64,000 nucleotides of DNA from Campylobacter sp. CCS1377. GTDB lineage: Bacteria; Campylobacterota; Campylobacteria; Campylobacterales; Campylobacteraceae. The position numbers and the translations under genes are program-made. The stretch lies in assembly GCF_040008265.1 (NCBI RefSeq), contig NZ_CP155620.1:124001-188000 (forward strand). Direction: 5' to 3'. Each line of letters begins with the position of its first letter. Position 1 is the stretch's first letter. Positions 43,813 through 52,847 of this stretch are shown one piece after another. The notes under the pieces were generated by a model, which saw only the letters and a list, made by a program, of their open reading frames with translations, had not been told where the DNA came from and searched no databases.

Positions 43813-44187
43813 AATTTAAATATTTATATTTACTATTTTTTAAATGAAAAATAAAAATTATTAAACTATATTACACTAATTTATAAAAAGTTAAGTTTTA
43901 TTGGGCTAGAATGAGTTCGGTTTTTTAAAAAACTTTAATGATGTTTTCATAATGTAAAACAACATCTATGCTTAGATAGCTTATCTAAGAGGGGGCTCAA
44001 TTTCTTAATTAAATACAGTTAAACAAAAATTTGTCTTCTATTTTTAAGATTTTTTTATGTTTGATTGTATTTTTATAAGAATTTAAACCATTTTCTTTTT
44101 TTAAATTTCTTAACCCCCTATGAGGCTTGCACGAAATTTTTTTTTGCCTTATAATTTTTTGTGTTTTGCAAAAATTAAGGAGAAAAA
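43813..44187. other. 375-bp leader region of the nickel transporter operon
   Basis: No gene is seen here. CTTAGATA (43971-43978), loop GCT, TATCTAAG (43982-43989) form an 8-bp stem followed by AGGGGGCTC, and a CCCCCTATGAGG lies at 44113-44124 and could pair with the G-run over a distance. A -10 box, TATAAT, at 44150-44155 gives a short leader of about 26 nt with AAGGAG before the ATG at 44188. Confidence 0.55.
44150..44155 (+). promoter_or_regulatory. Predicted -10 box of the nik operon
   Basis: TATAAT preceded by TTGCC, 33 bp ahead of the substrate-binding protein start. The A/T-rich dyad region upstream could hold a metal regulator site, but I cannot identify one. Confidence 0.6.
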
Positions 44188-45732
44188 ATGTTAAGAAAAA
44201 TATTTCTAGTTTTATTTTCAATATTTGTGTTAAATTCCCAAGCATTAACTCCAAAAGATACTATAGTGGTTGCAGTAGAAAATGAACCCAAACGCATTAA
44301 TCCAATTTTCAGCGAAGATCACGATGCGGCCATTGCACTGATATTTTCAGGACTTACACGCTTTGATGAGAAGATGAATATCAAGCCTGATTTGGCAAAA
44401 TCTTGGAAAATCAGCAAAGATGGCTTGGTCTATGAGTTTGACTTAAGGGAAGATGTTTTGTGGCATGATGGAGAAAAATTTAGCGCAAAAGATGTGAAAT
44501 TTAGCCTAGAGGCATTTAAAAATAAAAAGCTAAATACTCCTGTATGGGTGAATTTTGAAATGATTGAAGATATAAAAATTATAAATGATTATAAGATAAA
44601 AATTACGCTTAAAGAACCTTTTCCAGCATTTTTAGATGTTTTGAGCTTGGGGGTATTGCCAAAACATTTGCTAGAAAATAAAGATTTAAATAAAGATATT
44701 TTCAATCAAAAACCCATAGGCACAGGGCCTTTTAAATTTAAAGAATGGAAAAAAGGACAATATCTTAGTCTTGAAGCCAATGAAAATTATCATTTAGGCA
44801 AAGTAGGAAGTAAAAAGCTTATTTTAAAATTCATTTCAGATCCTTCTATCGCGGCTTTAGAATTAAAAAATTCAAGTGTTGATGTGGCTGTAGTTGATGC
44901 AACTTTGGCAAAAAATTTTGAAAATGATGCAAATTTTAATGTTTTAAAAATGAAAGGGGCTGATTATAGGGCTTTGATGTTTAATTTTGAAAATGAGCTT
45001 TTCAAAGATAAAAAAGTGCGTTTGGCCTTAAATTATGCGGTGAATAAAGCAGTTCTGATTGATTCTTTATTGCATGGTTATGGCTTTGTGGCTAATCAAC
45101 CTTTGCAGCTTTCTTGGGCGAGTCCAAAAGAAAATTTTGGCTATGCTTATGATATGAAAAAAGCACAGAGTTTATTAGAAGAAGCGGGTTGGGCGAAAAA
45201 TCAAAAAGGAATTTTAGAAAAAGATGGCAAGGAATTTGAATTTGAAATGTATGCTATGAGTGATGATCCTTTGCGTGTGGCTTTGGTGAATTTTTTGCAA
45301 AGTGAATTGAGGAAAATTGGCATTAAAGCAAGGGCGATGGCAAAGCCTCGTGGGAGTTTTGATTATTCTAAAGTTGATAGTTTTTTAGTGGGCTGGGGAA
45401 GTCCTTATGATCCAGATTTGCATACTTTTAGGGTTTTTAGCTCCATAGGTGATACTAAGAATAACGCTGGAGGTTGGAATTACGGACATTATGAGAATGC
45501 AAAAGTGGATAAGACTTTGTTGAACGCAAGAAGTGTTTTGGATATTGACAAACGAAAAAAACATTATGAAGAATTTATCAAAGCTTTAAATGAAGATCCT
45601 GCTTATATTTTTCTTGTTTATTTAGAATTTCCTGTTGTAGCGGCTAAAAATATACAAGGTTTAAAAGCAACGACTTTGGGTCACCATGGTGTAGGATTTA
45701 CTTTTAATGCTTATGAGTGGAGCAAAAATTAG
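44188..45732 (+). CDS. nikZ: Nickel/peptide ABC transporter periplasmic binding protein (NikZ-like)
   Basis: This 514-residue SBP_bac_5 protein has a signal peptide (about 1-19, LVLFSIFVLNSQA). It follows the peptide/nickel-binding fold: VAVENEPKRINPIFSEDHDA, LFSGLTRFDE, PDLAKSWKISKDGLVYEFDL and GTGPFKFKEWKKGQ. In C. jejuni the five-gene operon nikZYXWV imports nickel for hydrogenase, and this cluster has the same order and composition. The family also carries peptides, so the substrate is inferred from operon identity. AAGGAG precedes the ATG. Confidence 0.85.
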   Translation: MLRKIFLVLFSIFVLNSQALTPKDTIVVAVENEPKRINPIFSEDHDAAIALIFSGLTRFDEKMNIKPDLAKSWKISKDGLVYEFDLREDVLWHDGEKFSAKDVKFSLEAFKNKKLNTPVWVNFEMIEDIKIINDYKIKITLKEPFPAFLDVLSLGVLPKHLLENKDLNKDIFNQKPIGTGPFKFKEWKKGQYLSLEANENYHLGKVGSKKLILKFISDPSIAALELKNSSVDVAVVDATLAKNFENDANFNVLKMKGADYRALMFNFENELFKDKKVRLALNYAVNKAVLIDSLLHGYGFVANQPLQLSWASPKENFGYAYDMKKAQSLLEEAGWAKNQKGILEKDGKEFEFEMYAMSDDPLRVALVNFLQSELRKIGIKARAMAKPRGSFDYSKVDSFLVGWGSPYDPDLHTFRVFSSIGDTKNNAGGWNYGHYENAKVDKTLLNARSVLDIDKRKKHYEEFIKALNEDPAYIFLVYLEFPVVAAKNIQGLKATTLGHHGVGFTFNAYEWSKN

Positions 45733-46670
45733 TGCTTATTTTGCTTATAAAGCGTATTCTTTGGGCTTGTTTTTTGTCTTTGTTTGGAAGTTTTTTGTGC
45801 TTTGTTTTGATTTTTTATTCCAAAGGAAGTGTGGCTCATGCTATGAGTTTAGCACCTGTAAATACAGAGCTTGTGAGTCAGATTGAAAGCAATTTAAATT
45901 TAGACAAGCCACTTTTTATTCAGTATAAATCTTGGCTTACTCACTTTTTGCAAGCAGATTTTGGCATTTCTTTTGTGAGTGGCGAAAAAGTGAGTGTGAT
46001 TTTAATGCAAACCTTGCCCTTAACGCTTATACTTGGACTTGGAGCATTTTTTGTTTTGTCTGTTTTATCCATTGTTTTGGCTATGCTTTGTGTGTATTAT
46101 AAAGATAGTTTTTTTGATAAGTTCTTGCATTTTATAAGCATGAGTTTTTTGGCATTACCTTCTTTTGCTTTGTCTTTATTAGCAATATTGCTATTTAGTG
46201 TGGAGCTTAAAATTTTGCCTAGTTCTGGGGCTTTAACTTTTGAAGGAAATTTTAGTTTTAAGAATTTGATTTTACCTTTGAGTGTGCTTGTTTTAACGCA
46301 TTTGGCTATTTATTTGCGTTTTAGCAGAGAAGCTTTTTTAGAAAGTTTAAATCAAAACTATATCCAAAATGCTTTTGCAAGAGGACTTAGTAAAAAAAGA
46401 ATTTATTGGCATTTGGTTTTAAAGGATGCTATGCCAAGTATTGTGAGTTATTTTGGCTCGTGCATAGTAAGTTTTTTAGGTACGACTTATGTTGTAGAGA
46501 GTGTTTTTTCTTATGGAGGCTTGGGTCAACTTGCACTAAAGAGTATTCTTTTTAAGGATTATCCTGTGGTGCTTGCTGTGATTGTCATAAGTATTTGTTT
46601 GGCTGTTTTTATCACTTTGTGTTGTGAGTTAATCATAAAAAGCATTTATACAAGGCTTGATAATGCTTAA
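45732..46670 (+). CDS. nikY: ABC transporter permease (NikY-like)
   Basis: This protein of about 312 residues, with six predicted membrane segments, belongs to the DppB/NikB permease family. The EAA loop is visible as YIQNAFARGLSKKRIYWHLVLKDAMPS. The GTG at 45732 overlaps the nikZ stop by 1 bp and has GGAG 9 bp before it. An upstream in-frame GTG at 45717 would overlap nikZ further. The stop overlaps the next permease by 8 bp. Confidence 0.85.
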   Translation: MLILLIKRILWACFLSLFGSFLCFVLIFYSKGSVAHAMSLAPVNTELVSQIESNLNLDKPLFIQYKSWLTHFLQADFGISFVSGEKVSVILMQTLPLTLILGLGAFFVLSVLSIVLAMLCVYYKDSFFDKFLHFISMSFLALPSFALSLLAILLFSVELKILPSSGALTFEGNFSFKNLILPLSVLVLTHLAIYLRFSREAFLESLNQNYIQNAFARGLSKKRIYWHLVLKDAMPSIVSYFGSCIVSFLGTTYVVESVFSYGGLGQLALKSILFKDYPVVLAVIVISICLAVFITLCCELIIKSIYTRLDNA

Positions 46671-47448
46671 AAATTATATTTATCTAGGTATTTTTTTATC
46701 ATGTGTTGTGTTTGCAATTTGCATACCGCTTAGTCCCCATGAAGTCGATGTTGTAGATTTGTCTAATGCTAAAATTTCTCCTAGCTGGGAGTATTTTTTT
46801 GGTAGTGATTTGCTTGGTAGAGATGTATTTACAAGGATTGGGTATTCTTTTAGAATTTCTTTATTTGTCGGCCTTGGAGCAAGTTTTTTAGCACTATGTT
46901 TTGCGATTTTTTATGTGGGGTTAATGAGAATTGCTTTTAGGGAGTTTTGGCTTAGAATTTTGGATATGTTTTTGGCAATGCCATCTTTGCTTTTTATCAT
47001 GTTTTTTCAAAGCATTTTAGCGGGTAATATTTTTGTGATGATTTTTGTTATAGCTTTAGGACATTGGGCTTTTATGGCAAAACTTTTGGATTCTAAGCTT
47101 TGTTATTTTGAAAAAAGCGATTTTTATTTAGCGGCTTTAGTGCTTGGAAGTTCTAAATTTCGTGCTTTCTTTTTCGAGCTTTTACCTGCTTGTTTTCATA
47201 TATTTTTTTTGCTTTTTTTGCTTAATATCACTCACGCAATTGCCGCTGAAGCGACTTTGAGTTTTTTTGGCTTAGGGCTTGATTTAAGCGAGGCAAGTTT
47301 GGGGACCATGTTAAATGATGCGAGTAAGGGCATTTTTAGCGGGGCTTGGTGGATTGTTGTTTTTCCTATTATTGCTTTGCTTGCACTTGTTTTACCCCTT
47401 TTGGCTTTGGCGGATAATTTAAGGAAAAATTTGGGGGTTAAAATTTGA
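46663..47448 (+). CDS. nikX: ABC transporter permease (NikX-like)
   Basis: This 261-residue DppC/NikC-type permease begins MLKNYIYLGIFLSCVV. It carries the family motif FFGSDLLGRDVFTRIGYSFR (about 43-62) typical of the second permease, and an EAA-like loop LAALVLGSSKFRAFFFELLP. The ATG at 46663 has AAGG 7 bp before it. It is translationally coupled at both ends: it overlaps the previous stop by 8 bp, and the following TTG start lies within its stop. Confidence 0.85.
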   Translation: MLKNYIYLGIFLSCVVFAICIPLSPHEVDVVDLSNAKISPSWEYFFGSDLLGRDVFTRIGYSFRISLFVGLGASFLALCFAIFYVGLMRIAFREFWLRILDMFLAMPSLLFIMFFQSILAGNIFVMIFVIALGHWAFMAKLLDSKLCYFEKSDFYLAALVLGSSKFRAFFFELLPACFHIFFLLFLLNITHAIAAEATLSFFGLGLDLSEASLGTMLNDASKGIFSGAWWIVVFPIIALLALVLPLLALADNLRKNLGVKI

Positions 47449-48212
47449 TTTGCGTTAGGAATTTAAATTGCCAAGTTGGGGATAAAAAATTATTAGAAAA
47501 TATTAGCTTAAATTTAGAAGAAAAACAAGCTCTTGCTATTATAGGTAAAAGTGGTTCTGGAAAGAGTTTGTTGGCTAGGAGTTTGTTGGCTTTATTGGAT
47601 AGAGATTTTTATCTTAGAGCAGATGAGTTTTTTGTTGATGAAATTAAGCCTTTAAAAGCAAATTCTAAGACATTGCAAATTTTAAGAACACGTGTGGCTT
47701 TAGTATTTCAAGATGTGATGGCGAGTTTTTATCCTTTTTTAGATGTGGGAGCTTTGTTTCATTTGATTTTAAAAACTCATACAAGATTGAATGCTAAGAT
47801 GAGAAAAGAAAAAGCCTTTTTTTATCTCCATCGTTTTGGGCTTGAAAATTTGGAGCTTATTTGGCATTCTTATGTGCACCAATTAAGCGTTGGTATGGCC
47901 AGAAGAGTGAGTTTAGCTTTGGCTTTAGTGTGTGAGCCTAGGTATTTAATTTGCGATGAAATCACTTGCTCTTTAGACCATGAAAATGAACTTAGAATTT
48001 ATGAGTTTTTGAAAGAATTAAAAAAAGATCTGGGCATTATTTTAATTACTCATGATTTAAATGGTGCAAGGGAACTTGCTGATGAAATTTTGGTTTTAGA
48101 AGAGGGTAAATGTATTGAAAAAGCTTTGAAAGATGAATTTTTTCAAGCTCCAAAAAGCGAATACGCAAAGAATTTATTGGCTGAATTTAAAAAGGAAAAA
48201 TATTGCTTTTAA
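47445..48212 (+). CDS. nikW: ABC transporter ATP-binding protein (NikW-like)
   Basis: This 255-residue ATPase has Walker A IIGKSGSGKS (about 33-42), a Q-loop VALVFQDVMASFYP, signature LSVGMARRVSLALALV, Walker B YLICDEITCSLD and switch His in ILITHDLNGA. The signature is LSVGM rather than the classical LSGGM, a minor change. It uses a TTG start inside the stop of the upstream permease (TTGA overlap). Confidence 0.85.
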   Translation: MICVRNLNCQVGDKKLLENISLNLEEKQALAIIGKSGSGKSLLARSLLALLDRDFYLRADEFFVDEIKPLKANSKTLQILRTRVALVFQDVMASFYPFLDVGALFHLILKTHTRLNAKMRKEKAFFYLHRFGLENLELIWHSYVHQLSVGMARRVSLALALVCEPRYLICDEITCSLDHENELRIYEFLKELKKDLGIILITHDLNGARELADEILVLEEGKCIEKALKDEFFQAPKSEYAKNLLAEFKKEKYCF

Positions 48213-48883
48213 AACTTGATAATGTGTCTAAATTTTATACCTTAAAAAGGCATTGGTATTTAAAAAAAGAAAAAAATTGTATTTTTAAAAACATTAGTTT
48301 TAATCTTGCAAAAGGGCAAAATTTGCTTTTATCAGGGCAAAGCGGTTGTGGAAAAAGTACTTTGGCTAAGATGATAGCAATGCTTGAAAATATAGACGAA
48401 GGAGAAATTAAATTCCAAAACCACTCTTTAAATTCTTTAAAATTTGAAGAGCAAAGAGAGCTTAGAAAAAAATTACAATTTGTTTTTCAAGATCAAAAAA
48501 CCGCTTTGCACCCTTGTAAAAAAGTTAAAACTTTACTTTTTGATGTGTATCAAAATTTCTCTTTAAAAGTTAATTTGGAGGAAATTTTGGCATTTTTTGA
48601 TTTGTTTGAGTTAAAAAAAGAAGTATTGGAGTTAAAGCCTTTTTATTTAAGTGGCGGACAAGCAGCTAGAATAGGACTTATAAGGGCTTTGATTATAAAA
48701 CCTGAATTACTGATTTTGGATGAAACAACAGCTTCTTTGGATTATTTAAGTGAAAAAAAAATATTGAAATTTTTAAATAAACTTGGAGAGCAAACGCTGA
48801 TGAGCTGCATTTTCATTTCGCATAAAAATACTTTGATTAAAAATTATTGCCATAAGGAATTTAGTTTGGATAAAGTTTTGTAA
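48203..48883 (+). CDS. nikV: ABC transporter ATP-binding protein (NikV-like)
   Basis: This 226-residue ATPase has Walker A LLSGQSGCGKST (about 42-53), a Q-loop QFVFQDQKTALHPC, signature YLSGGQAARIGLIRALI, Walker B LLILDETTASLD and the switch His in IFISHKN. It begins with TTG at 48203, 10 bp inside nikW, preceded by AAGGAAA. It lacks the C-terminal oligopeptide-transport extension of OppD/F, so it is short for the family. It is the last gene of the operon. Confidence 0.85.
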   Translation: MLLKLDNVSKFYTLKRHWYLKKEKNCIFKNISFNLAKGQNLLLSGQSGCGKSTLAKMIAMLENIDEGEIKFQNHSLNSLKFEEQRELRKKLQFVFQDQKTALHPCKKVKTLLFDVYQNFSLKVNLEEILAFFDLFELKKEVLELKPFYLSGGQAARIGLIRALIIKPELLILDETTASLDYLSEKKILKFLNKLGEQTLMSCIFISHKNTLIKNYCHKEFSLDKVL

Positions 48884-48966
48884 TTTTAATTATTTCAAAA
48901 ATTCTCATTTTTAAATTGAAAATTTTATAATTAACTTTTATAAGTTTTTATATAGAAAAGATTAAG

Positions 48967-49009
48967 TAGAATATAAGAAGTTTTTCAAACAATTTTTTTA
49001 GAATTGTTT
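48967..49009 (+). promoter_or_regulatory. nuo operon promoter candidate and leader hairpin
   Basis: A -10-like TAGAAT (48967-48972) lies 67 bp ahead of nuoA. AAACAATT (48987-48994) and AATTGTTT (49002-49009) make an 8-bp inverted repeat in the leader. AAAGGAG (49028-49034) is the nuoA ribosome site. No other promoter is seen before pflA. Confidence 0.45.
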
Positions 49010-49039
49010 AAGTTTTACTCTAAAATAAAAGGAGTTTTT

Positions 49040-49429
49040 ATGTCTCATATTTATACGCAACATCCTTATTTTGGGATATTTGCGATGATGGTTATTGCGA
49101 GTTTGATTTTTTTTGGACTAGTGTTTTTAGCTTCAAAAATTGGCAATAATTTTGCTGCAAAAAACCGAAAAAAACTAGGACTTGGAATTTATGAATGCGG
49201 TCCAATTCCTGTAAAACAAGCTAATAAAATAAATTCTCAATTCTTCATTGTGGCTTTAATTTTCATTCTTTTAGATATAGAAGTGGTGTTTTTATTTCCT
49301 TGGGCTTTGATTTTTAAAGAGCTGGGTTGGTTTGGGCTTTTAGAAGTTTTTGTTTTCATCCTACTTTTGGGAGTAGGTTTTTTATATGCTTATAAAAAAG
49401 GAGCGTTTCAATGGCAGAGCATCAAGTAA
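49040..49429 (+). CDS. nuoA: NADH-quinone oxidoreductase-type subunit NuoA
   Basis: This 129-residue membrane subunit has three hydrophobic segments and the NuoA motif [11 protein letters not shown] (about 50-60) plus [18 protein letters not shown]. The start at 49040 is set by AAAGGAG; a longer frame from 49004 contains this site. It is the first of 14 genes. It overlaps nuoB by 19 bp. Confidence 0.95.
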   Translation: MSHIYTQHPYFGIFAMMVIASLIFFGLVFLASKIGNNFAAKNRKKLGLGIYECGPIPVKQANKINSQFFIVALIFILLDIEVVFLFPWALIFKELGWFGLLEVFVFILLLGVGFLYAYKKGAFQWQSIK

Positions 49430-49914
49430 ATTATGCCAGTGGTTTGCCGGTAGTTTTAACAAGCGTAGATAAGCTTGTTCAATGGGGAAGGAGCAATTCT
49501 TTATGGGCTTTATCTTATGGTTTAGCCTGTTGTGCGATTGAAATGATGGCAGCAGGTGGTTCAAGGTATGATTTTGATAGATTTGGGACTATTTTTAGAG
49601 CTTCACCACGCCATAGTGAAGTGATGATTATTGCAGGAACTTTGTGTAAAAAGCACGCTGAATTTACAAGAAGATTATACGACCAAATGCCTGATCCTAA
49701 ATGGGTAATTTCTATGGGAAGTTGTGCAAATACAGGCGGTATGTTTAATACTTATTCGACTGTTCAAGGTGTGGATAGGATTATCCCTGTGGATATTTAT
49801 GTGCCAGGTTGTGCACCACGCCCTGAAAGTTTTCAATTTGCTTTGATGATTTTGCAGAAAAAAATTCGTAAAGAAAAAGCGAGTCGTAAGATTGCTCCAA
49901 AAAGGCTTGTATAA
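49411..49914 (+). CDS. nuoB: Complex I subunit NuoB
   Basis: This 167-residue subunit holds iron-sulfur cluster N2, next to the quinone site. Cysteines lie in [14 protein letters not shown] (two), GSCANTGG and VPGCAPRPE, the four N2 ligands. The next gene starts immediately after the stop. Confidence 0.97.
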   Translation: MAEHQVNYASGLPVVLTSVDKLVQWGRSNSLWALSYGLACCAIEMMAAGGSRYDFDRFGTIFRASPRHSEVMIIAGTLCKKHAEFTRRLYDQMPDPKWVISMGSCANTGGMFNTYSTVQGVDRIIPVDIYVPGCAPRPESFQFALMILQKKIRKEKASRKIAPKRLV

Positions 49915-50706
49915 ATGAGAAAATATAGTGATAAAAAAAATGCCCAACTTCAAAATTATTACAAAGATAGATTTTACCATGCTCCACATACTAAAAAATT
50001 CGATGTAAATGAAAGTATTTTCAAGCAAGATTATGAAGTTTTAAAAACCCAAATTGAAATTATAAATTCTTTCATAGAACTTGATTTTTGGGTGATTGAA
50101 ATCAAAAAAGAAGATAATATTAAAACTTTGGAAATGCTTAAAACTTTAGGATATTTAAGTTTTACAGAAGCGAGTGCGATTGATTTTGTAGCACAAAAAA
50201 ATGGCTTTGAAGTGTTTTATCAGCTTTTAAATTTAGAAAAAAAGCTAAGGGTGCGTATTAGAACCTTTGTGGGCGTAAAAGAAAGATTGCAAAGCGTTGC
50301 GCATATCTTTAAAGGGGCTAATTGGAGTGAGAGAGAAATTTATGATATGTTTGGAATTTTCATCATAAATCATCCAAATTTAAAACGCATTCTAATGCCT
50401 GATGATTGGTATGGACATCCACTCTTAAAAACCTATCCTTTGCAGGGTGATGAGTTTGCTAAGTGGTATGAGATTGATAAAATTTTTGGCAAAGAATATA
50501 GAGAAATTGTAGGCGAAGAGCAAAGAGATCCTGGTTTTGTAAACGATAAAGATACGCTAAATTTTGCAAGGCTTTATCACGAAACGCCAAAAGGCGGCGC
50601 TAGTAAGGAAATTTCTTTTAAACAAGAATATCAAGAAGATGATGGCGTGGCTTTTGTAAAAAAAGTCAAACGCGATCAAGCAAAAATTTTAGAAAAAAGG
50701 CGTTAA
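49915..50706 (+). CDS. nuoC: Complex I subunit NuoC
   Basis: This 263-residue protein matches the 30-kDa subunit: LRVRIRTFVGVKERLQSVAHIF, GANWSEREIYDMFGIFIINHPNLKRILMPDDWYGHPL. It is separate from NuoD, unlike the fused NuoCD of E. coli. The C-terminal 60 residues or so are basic and less conserved. It lies 1 bp before nuoD. Confidence 0.96.
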   Translation: MRKYSDKKNAQLQNYYKDRFYHAPHTKKFDVNESIFKQDYEVLKTQIEIINSFIELDFWVIEIKKEDNIKTLEMLKTLGYLSFTEASAIDFVAQKNGFEVFYQLLNLEKKLRVRIRTFVGVKERLQSVAHIFKGANWSEREIYDMFGIFIINHPNLKRILMPDDWYGHPLLKTYPLQGDEFAKWYEIDKIFGKEYREIVGEEQRDPGFVNDKDTLNFARLYHETPKGGASKEISFKQEYQEDDGVAFVKKVKRDQAKILEKRR

Positions 50707-50707
50707 G

Positions 50708-51934
50708 ATGCAAATTCCTAGCAAGTTAAAACCTTATTATGAAAATATAGTTTTCGAGCAAGAAGACTCAAAGATGATTATAAATCTAGGACCGCAACAC
50801 CCATCAGCACACGGGAATTTACGCCTTGTTTTAGAGCTTGATGGAGAGCAGGTTGTAAAGGCAAGGCCAACCATTGGTTATATGCATCGTGGTATGGAAA
50901 AAATGGCCGAAAATATGATTTATCAAGAATTTATCCCTACCACTGATAGGATGGACTATATCGCAGCTTCTGCAAATAATTATGCTTATTGTGCGGCTGT
51001 TGAAAAGCTTTGTGGCTTAGAAATTCCGCGTCGTGCACAAGTTATACGAATGATACTTTTAGAGCTAAACCGCATTGCATCGCATTTGCTTTGGCTTGCG
51101 ACTCACGCGCTTGATATTGGGGCGATGAGTGTGTTTTTGTATTGTTTTAGAGAGCGCGAATATGTTTTGGATTTAATAGAAAAATATTGCGGTGCAAGAC
51201 TCACGCATTCTTCGATGAGAATTGGCGGAGTAATGCTTGATTTGCCAGAAGGCTTTTTAAATGAGCTTTTGGCATTTTGCGATAAATTTCCTAAAGATGT
51301 GGCTGATTATGAAGCCTTACTCGATGATAATAGAATTTGGCGTTTAAGAACCGAAAATGTAGGTGTCGTAAGCAAAGAACAAGCTTTAAATTGGGGTTGT
51401 ACTGGCGTGATGTTAAGGGGCAGTGGTGTAAAATATGATATACGCAAAGAAGAGTCTTATTTACTCTATAACGAAATAGATTTTGGTGTACCTTATGCAA
51501 TGCAAGGAGATTCTTATGCAAGATATAAAGTGTATATGCAAGAATTCCGCGAAAGTCTTAAAATACTTAGACAATGTGCCGTGCTTTACAAAGATACCCC
51601 GCCTGAAATTTTAGCAAATCATCCCGAATATGTAAGTAGTTCAAAAGAACAAATTTTAACGCAAAATTATTCTTTAATGCAGCATTTTGTTTTAATCACT
51701 CAAGGCTTAAAACCGCCTAAAGGTGAAGTTTATGTGCCAACTGAAAGTCCTAAAGGAGAGCTTGGCTTTTTTATCCATAGTGATGGCACGGGAAGACCTT
51801 ATCGTTTAAAAGCTAGGACTCCAAGTTACTGGCATTGTGCTTTTTTTGAAGAAATGCTTGTGGGTACTTATTTGGCTGATGTTGTAGCCATTATGGGAAA
51901 TGTAAATATTGTTTTAGGCGAGATTGATCGATGA
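50708..51934 (+). CDS. nuoD: Complex I subunit NuoD
   Basis: This 408-residue 49-kDa subunit forms the quinone cavity with NuoB. Conserved parts are NLGPQHPSAHGNLRLVLELDGE, the YMHRGMEKMAE segment, and DRMDYIAASANNYAYCAAVE. The C-terminus (GEIDR) shows the Asp/Arg typical of this subunit family. Its stop overlaps the next small gene by 4 bp. Confidence 0.97.
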   Translation: MQIPSKLKPYYENIVFEQEDSKMIINLGPQHPSAHGNLRLVLELDGEQVVKARPTIGYMHRGMEKMAENMIYQEFIPTTDRMDYIAASANNYAYCAAVEKLCGLEIPRRAQVIRMILLELNRIASHLLWLATHALDIGAMSVFLYCFREREYVLDLIEKYCGARLTHSSMRIGGVMLDLPEGFLNELLAFCDKFPKDVADYEALLDDNRIWRLRTENVGVVSKEQALNWGCTGVMLRGSGVKYDIRKEESYLLYNEIDFGVPYAMQGDSYARYKVYMQEFRESLKILRQCAVLYKDTPPEILANHPEYVSSSKEQILTQNYSLMQHFVLITQGLKPPKGEVYVPTESPKGELGFFIHSDGTGRPYRLKARTPSYWHCAFFEEMLVGTYLADVVAIMGNVNIVLGEIDR

Positions 51935-52158
51935 GAAGAGTGGATTTAAGAAAGAGTAAAGAGCTTTTTGAAGATTTAGCACAAATCATTAAAGAAGCTA
52001 AAGTGGGAGAAGTTTTAGTGGTGCTTTTTGAAATCGGTGATTTTTCTCCAGTGGAAAAAAGTTTTTCTTTTGTTAAAGAGCAAGGTTGTGAGCTTTTAAA
52101 TTCTTTGAAATTCAATCAAGTGGATTGGACTATAGTGATTAAAAAGGAAAGTGTATGA
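51931..52158 (+). CDS. Small protein replacing NuoE
   Basis: This 75-residue protein occupies the nuoE position but has none of the Cys ligands of the 24-kDa [2Fe-2S] NuoE and is half its size. It shows an Arg/Lys-rich N-terminus (RRVDLRKSKELFEDL) and a strand-like middle (EVLVVLFEIGDFSPV). In C. jejuni the corresponding pair (Cj1575c/Cj1574c) replaces the NADH dehydrogenase module, and flavodoxin was reported as electron donor. This protein probably helps dock that donor. It is coupled to both neighbours by 4-bp overlaps. Confidence 0.85.
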   Translation: MRRVDLRKSKELFEDLAQIIKEAKVGEVLVVLFEIGDFSPVEKSFSFVKEQGCELLNSLKFNQVDWTIVIKKESV

Positions 52159-52847
52159 GTTATGAAAAGGCGCTTTGTTTTTTAGATATGCCAAGTCTTA
52201 AAAATAAGAATTTATGCGAAAAAATTCAAGGCGAAAATATCAATATTTCCTGTCTTGAAGATAAAAATTTAAATGCGAAATTTTATAAGTGTGAAATTGC
52301 AAGTTTGAGTTTTGTTTTGGCTTTGCTTTGCAAGATGAGTGATGCAAAGAGTTTTAAAGATTTAGATGAAGGATATTTGAGCGCAGAATCTTGTTTTGGC
52401 GAAGAGGAAGCAAGCGAGGTTTTAAATTTTTTAAATAATGCGCAATATTTAATTGTTGATGAAAATATCCATTTTTATAAAGATAGTGAAAATATCAAAT
52501 ATTTTTTAAATTTTTTAAGTGATAAATTTAAACTTAAAATAATAGACACTAAAGAAATAGAATGTGATTTTAAAAATGCTAAATTAAATCCTTTAAAAGA
52601 GCTTGATAATTACGATGGTTTGGTGCTTTTTAGGGCTAATTTGCAAGATAAAAATTTGCATTGCTCTAAGCAATTTTTGCAAATTGCCAAATGCAAAGAT
52701 AAAAGCGAAGTTGAGGTTTTAGCTAAAGATTTTAGTCTTAAAACCACGCTTTGTTTAGATGAAAATTTGCAAGGCACTATAGCTTTTTTAAATTATGAAA
52801 ATAAGGGTTTTGATTTTACTCAAATTCGCATAAAGGAAGCAAAATGA
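52155..52847 (+). CDS. Protein replacing NuoF
   Basis: This 230-residue protein sits at the nuoF position but shows no FMN- or NAD-binding glycine motifs and no CxxCxxC cluster of NuoF. It is mainly Lys/Asp/Leu-rich with scattered Cys (about ten). Only its position and the genus-level knowledge of Cj1574c mark it as part of the electron-input end of the enzyme. No enzymatic function can be derived. It overlaps nuoG by 4 bp. Confidence 0.8.
   Translation: MSYEKALCFLDMPSLKNKNLCEKIQGENINISCLEDKNLNAKFYKCEIASLSFVLALLCKMSDAKSFKDLDEGYLSAESCFGEEEASEVLNFLNNAQYLIVDENIHFYKDSENIKYFLNFLSDKFKLKIIDTKEIECDFKNAKLNPLKELDNYDGLVLFRANLQDKNLHCSKQFLQIAKCKDKSEVEVLAKDFSLKTTLCLDENLQGTIAFLNYENKGFDFTQIRIKEAK

Noticed and set aside
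44009-44254. Minus-strand ORF of 81 codons ahead of nikZ
   Set aside because: It overlaps the nikZ start and promoter, has no ribosome site and a composition typical of AT-rich chance frames.
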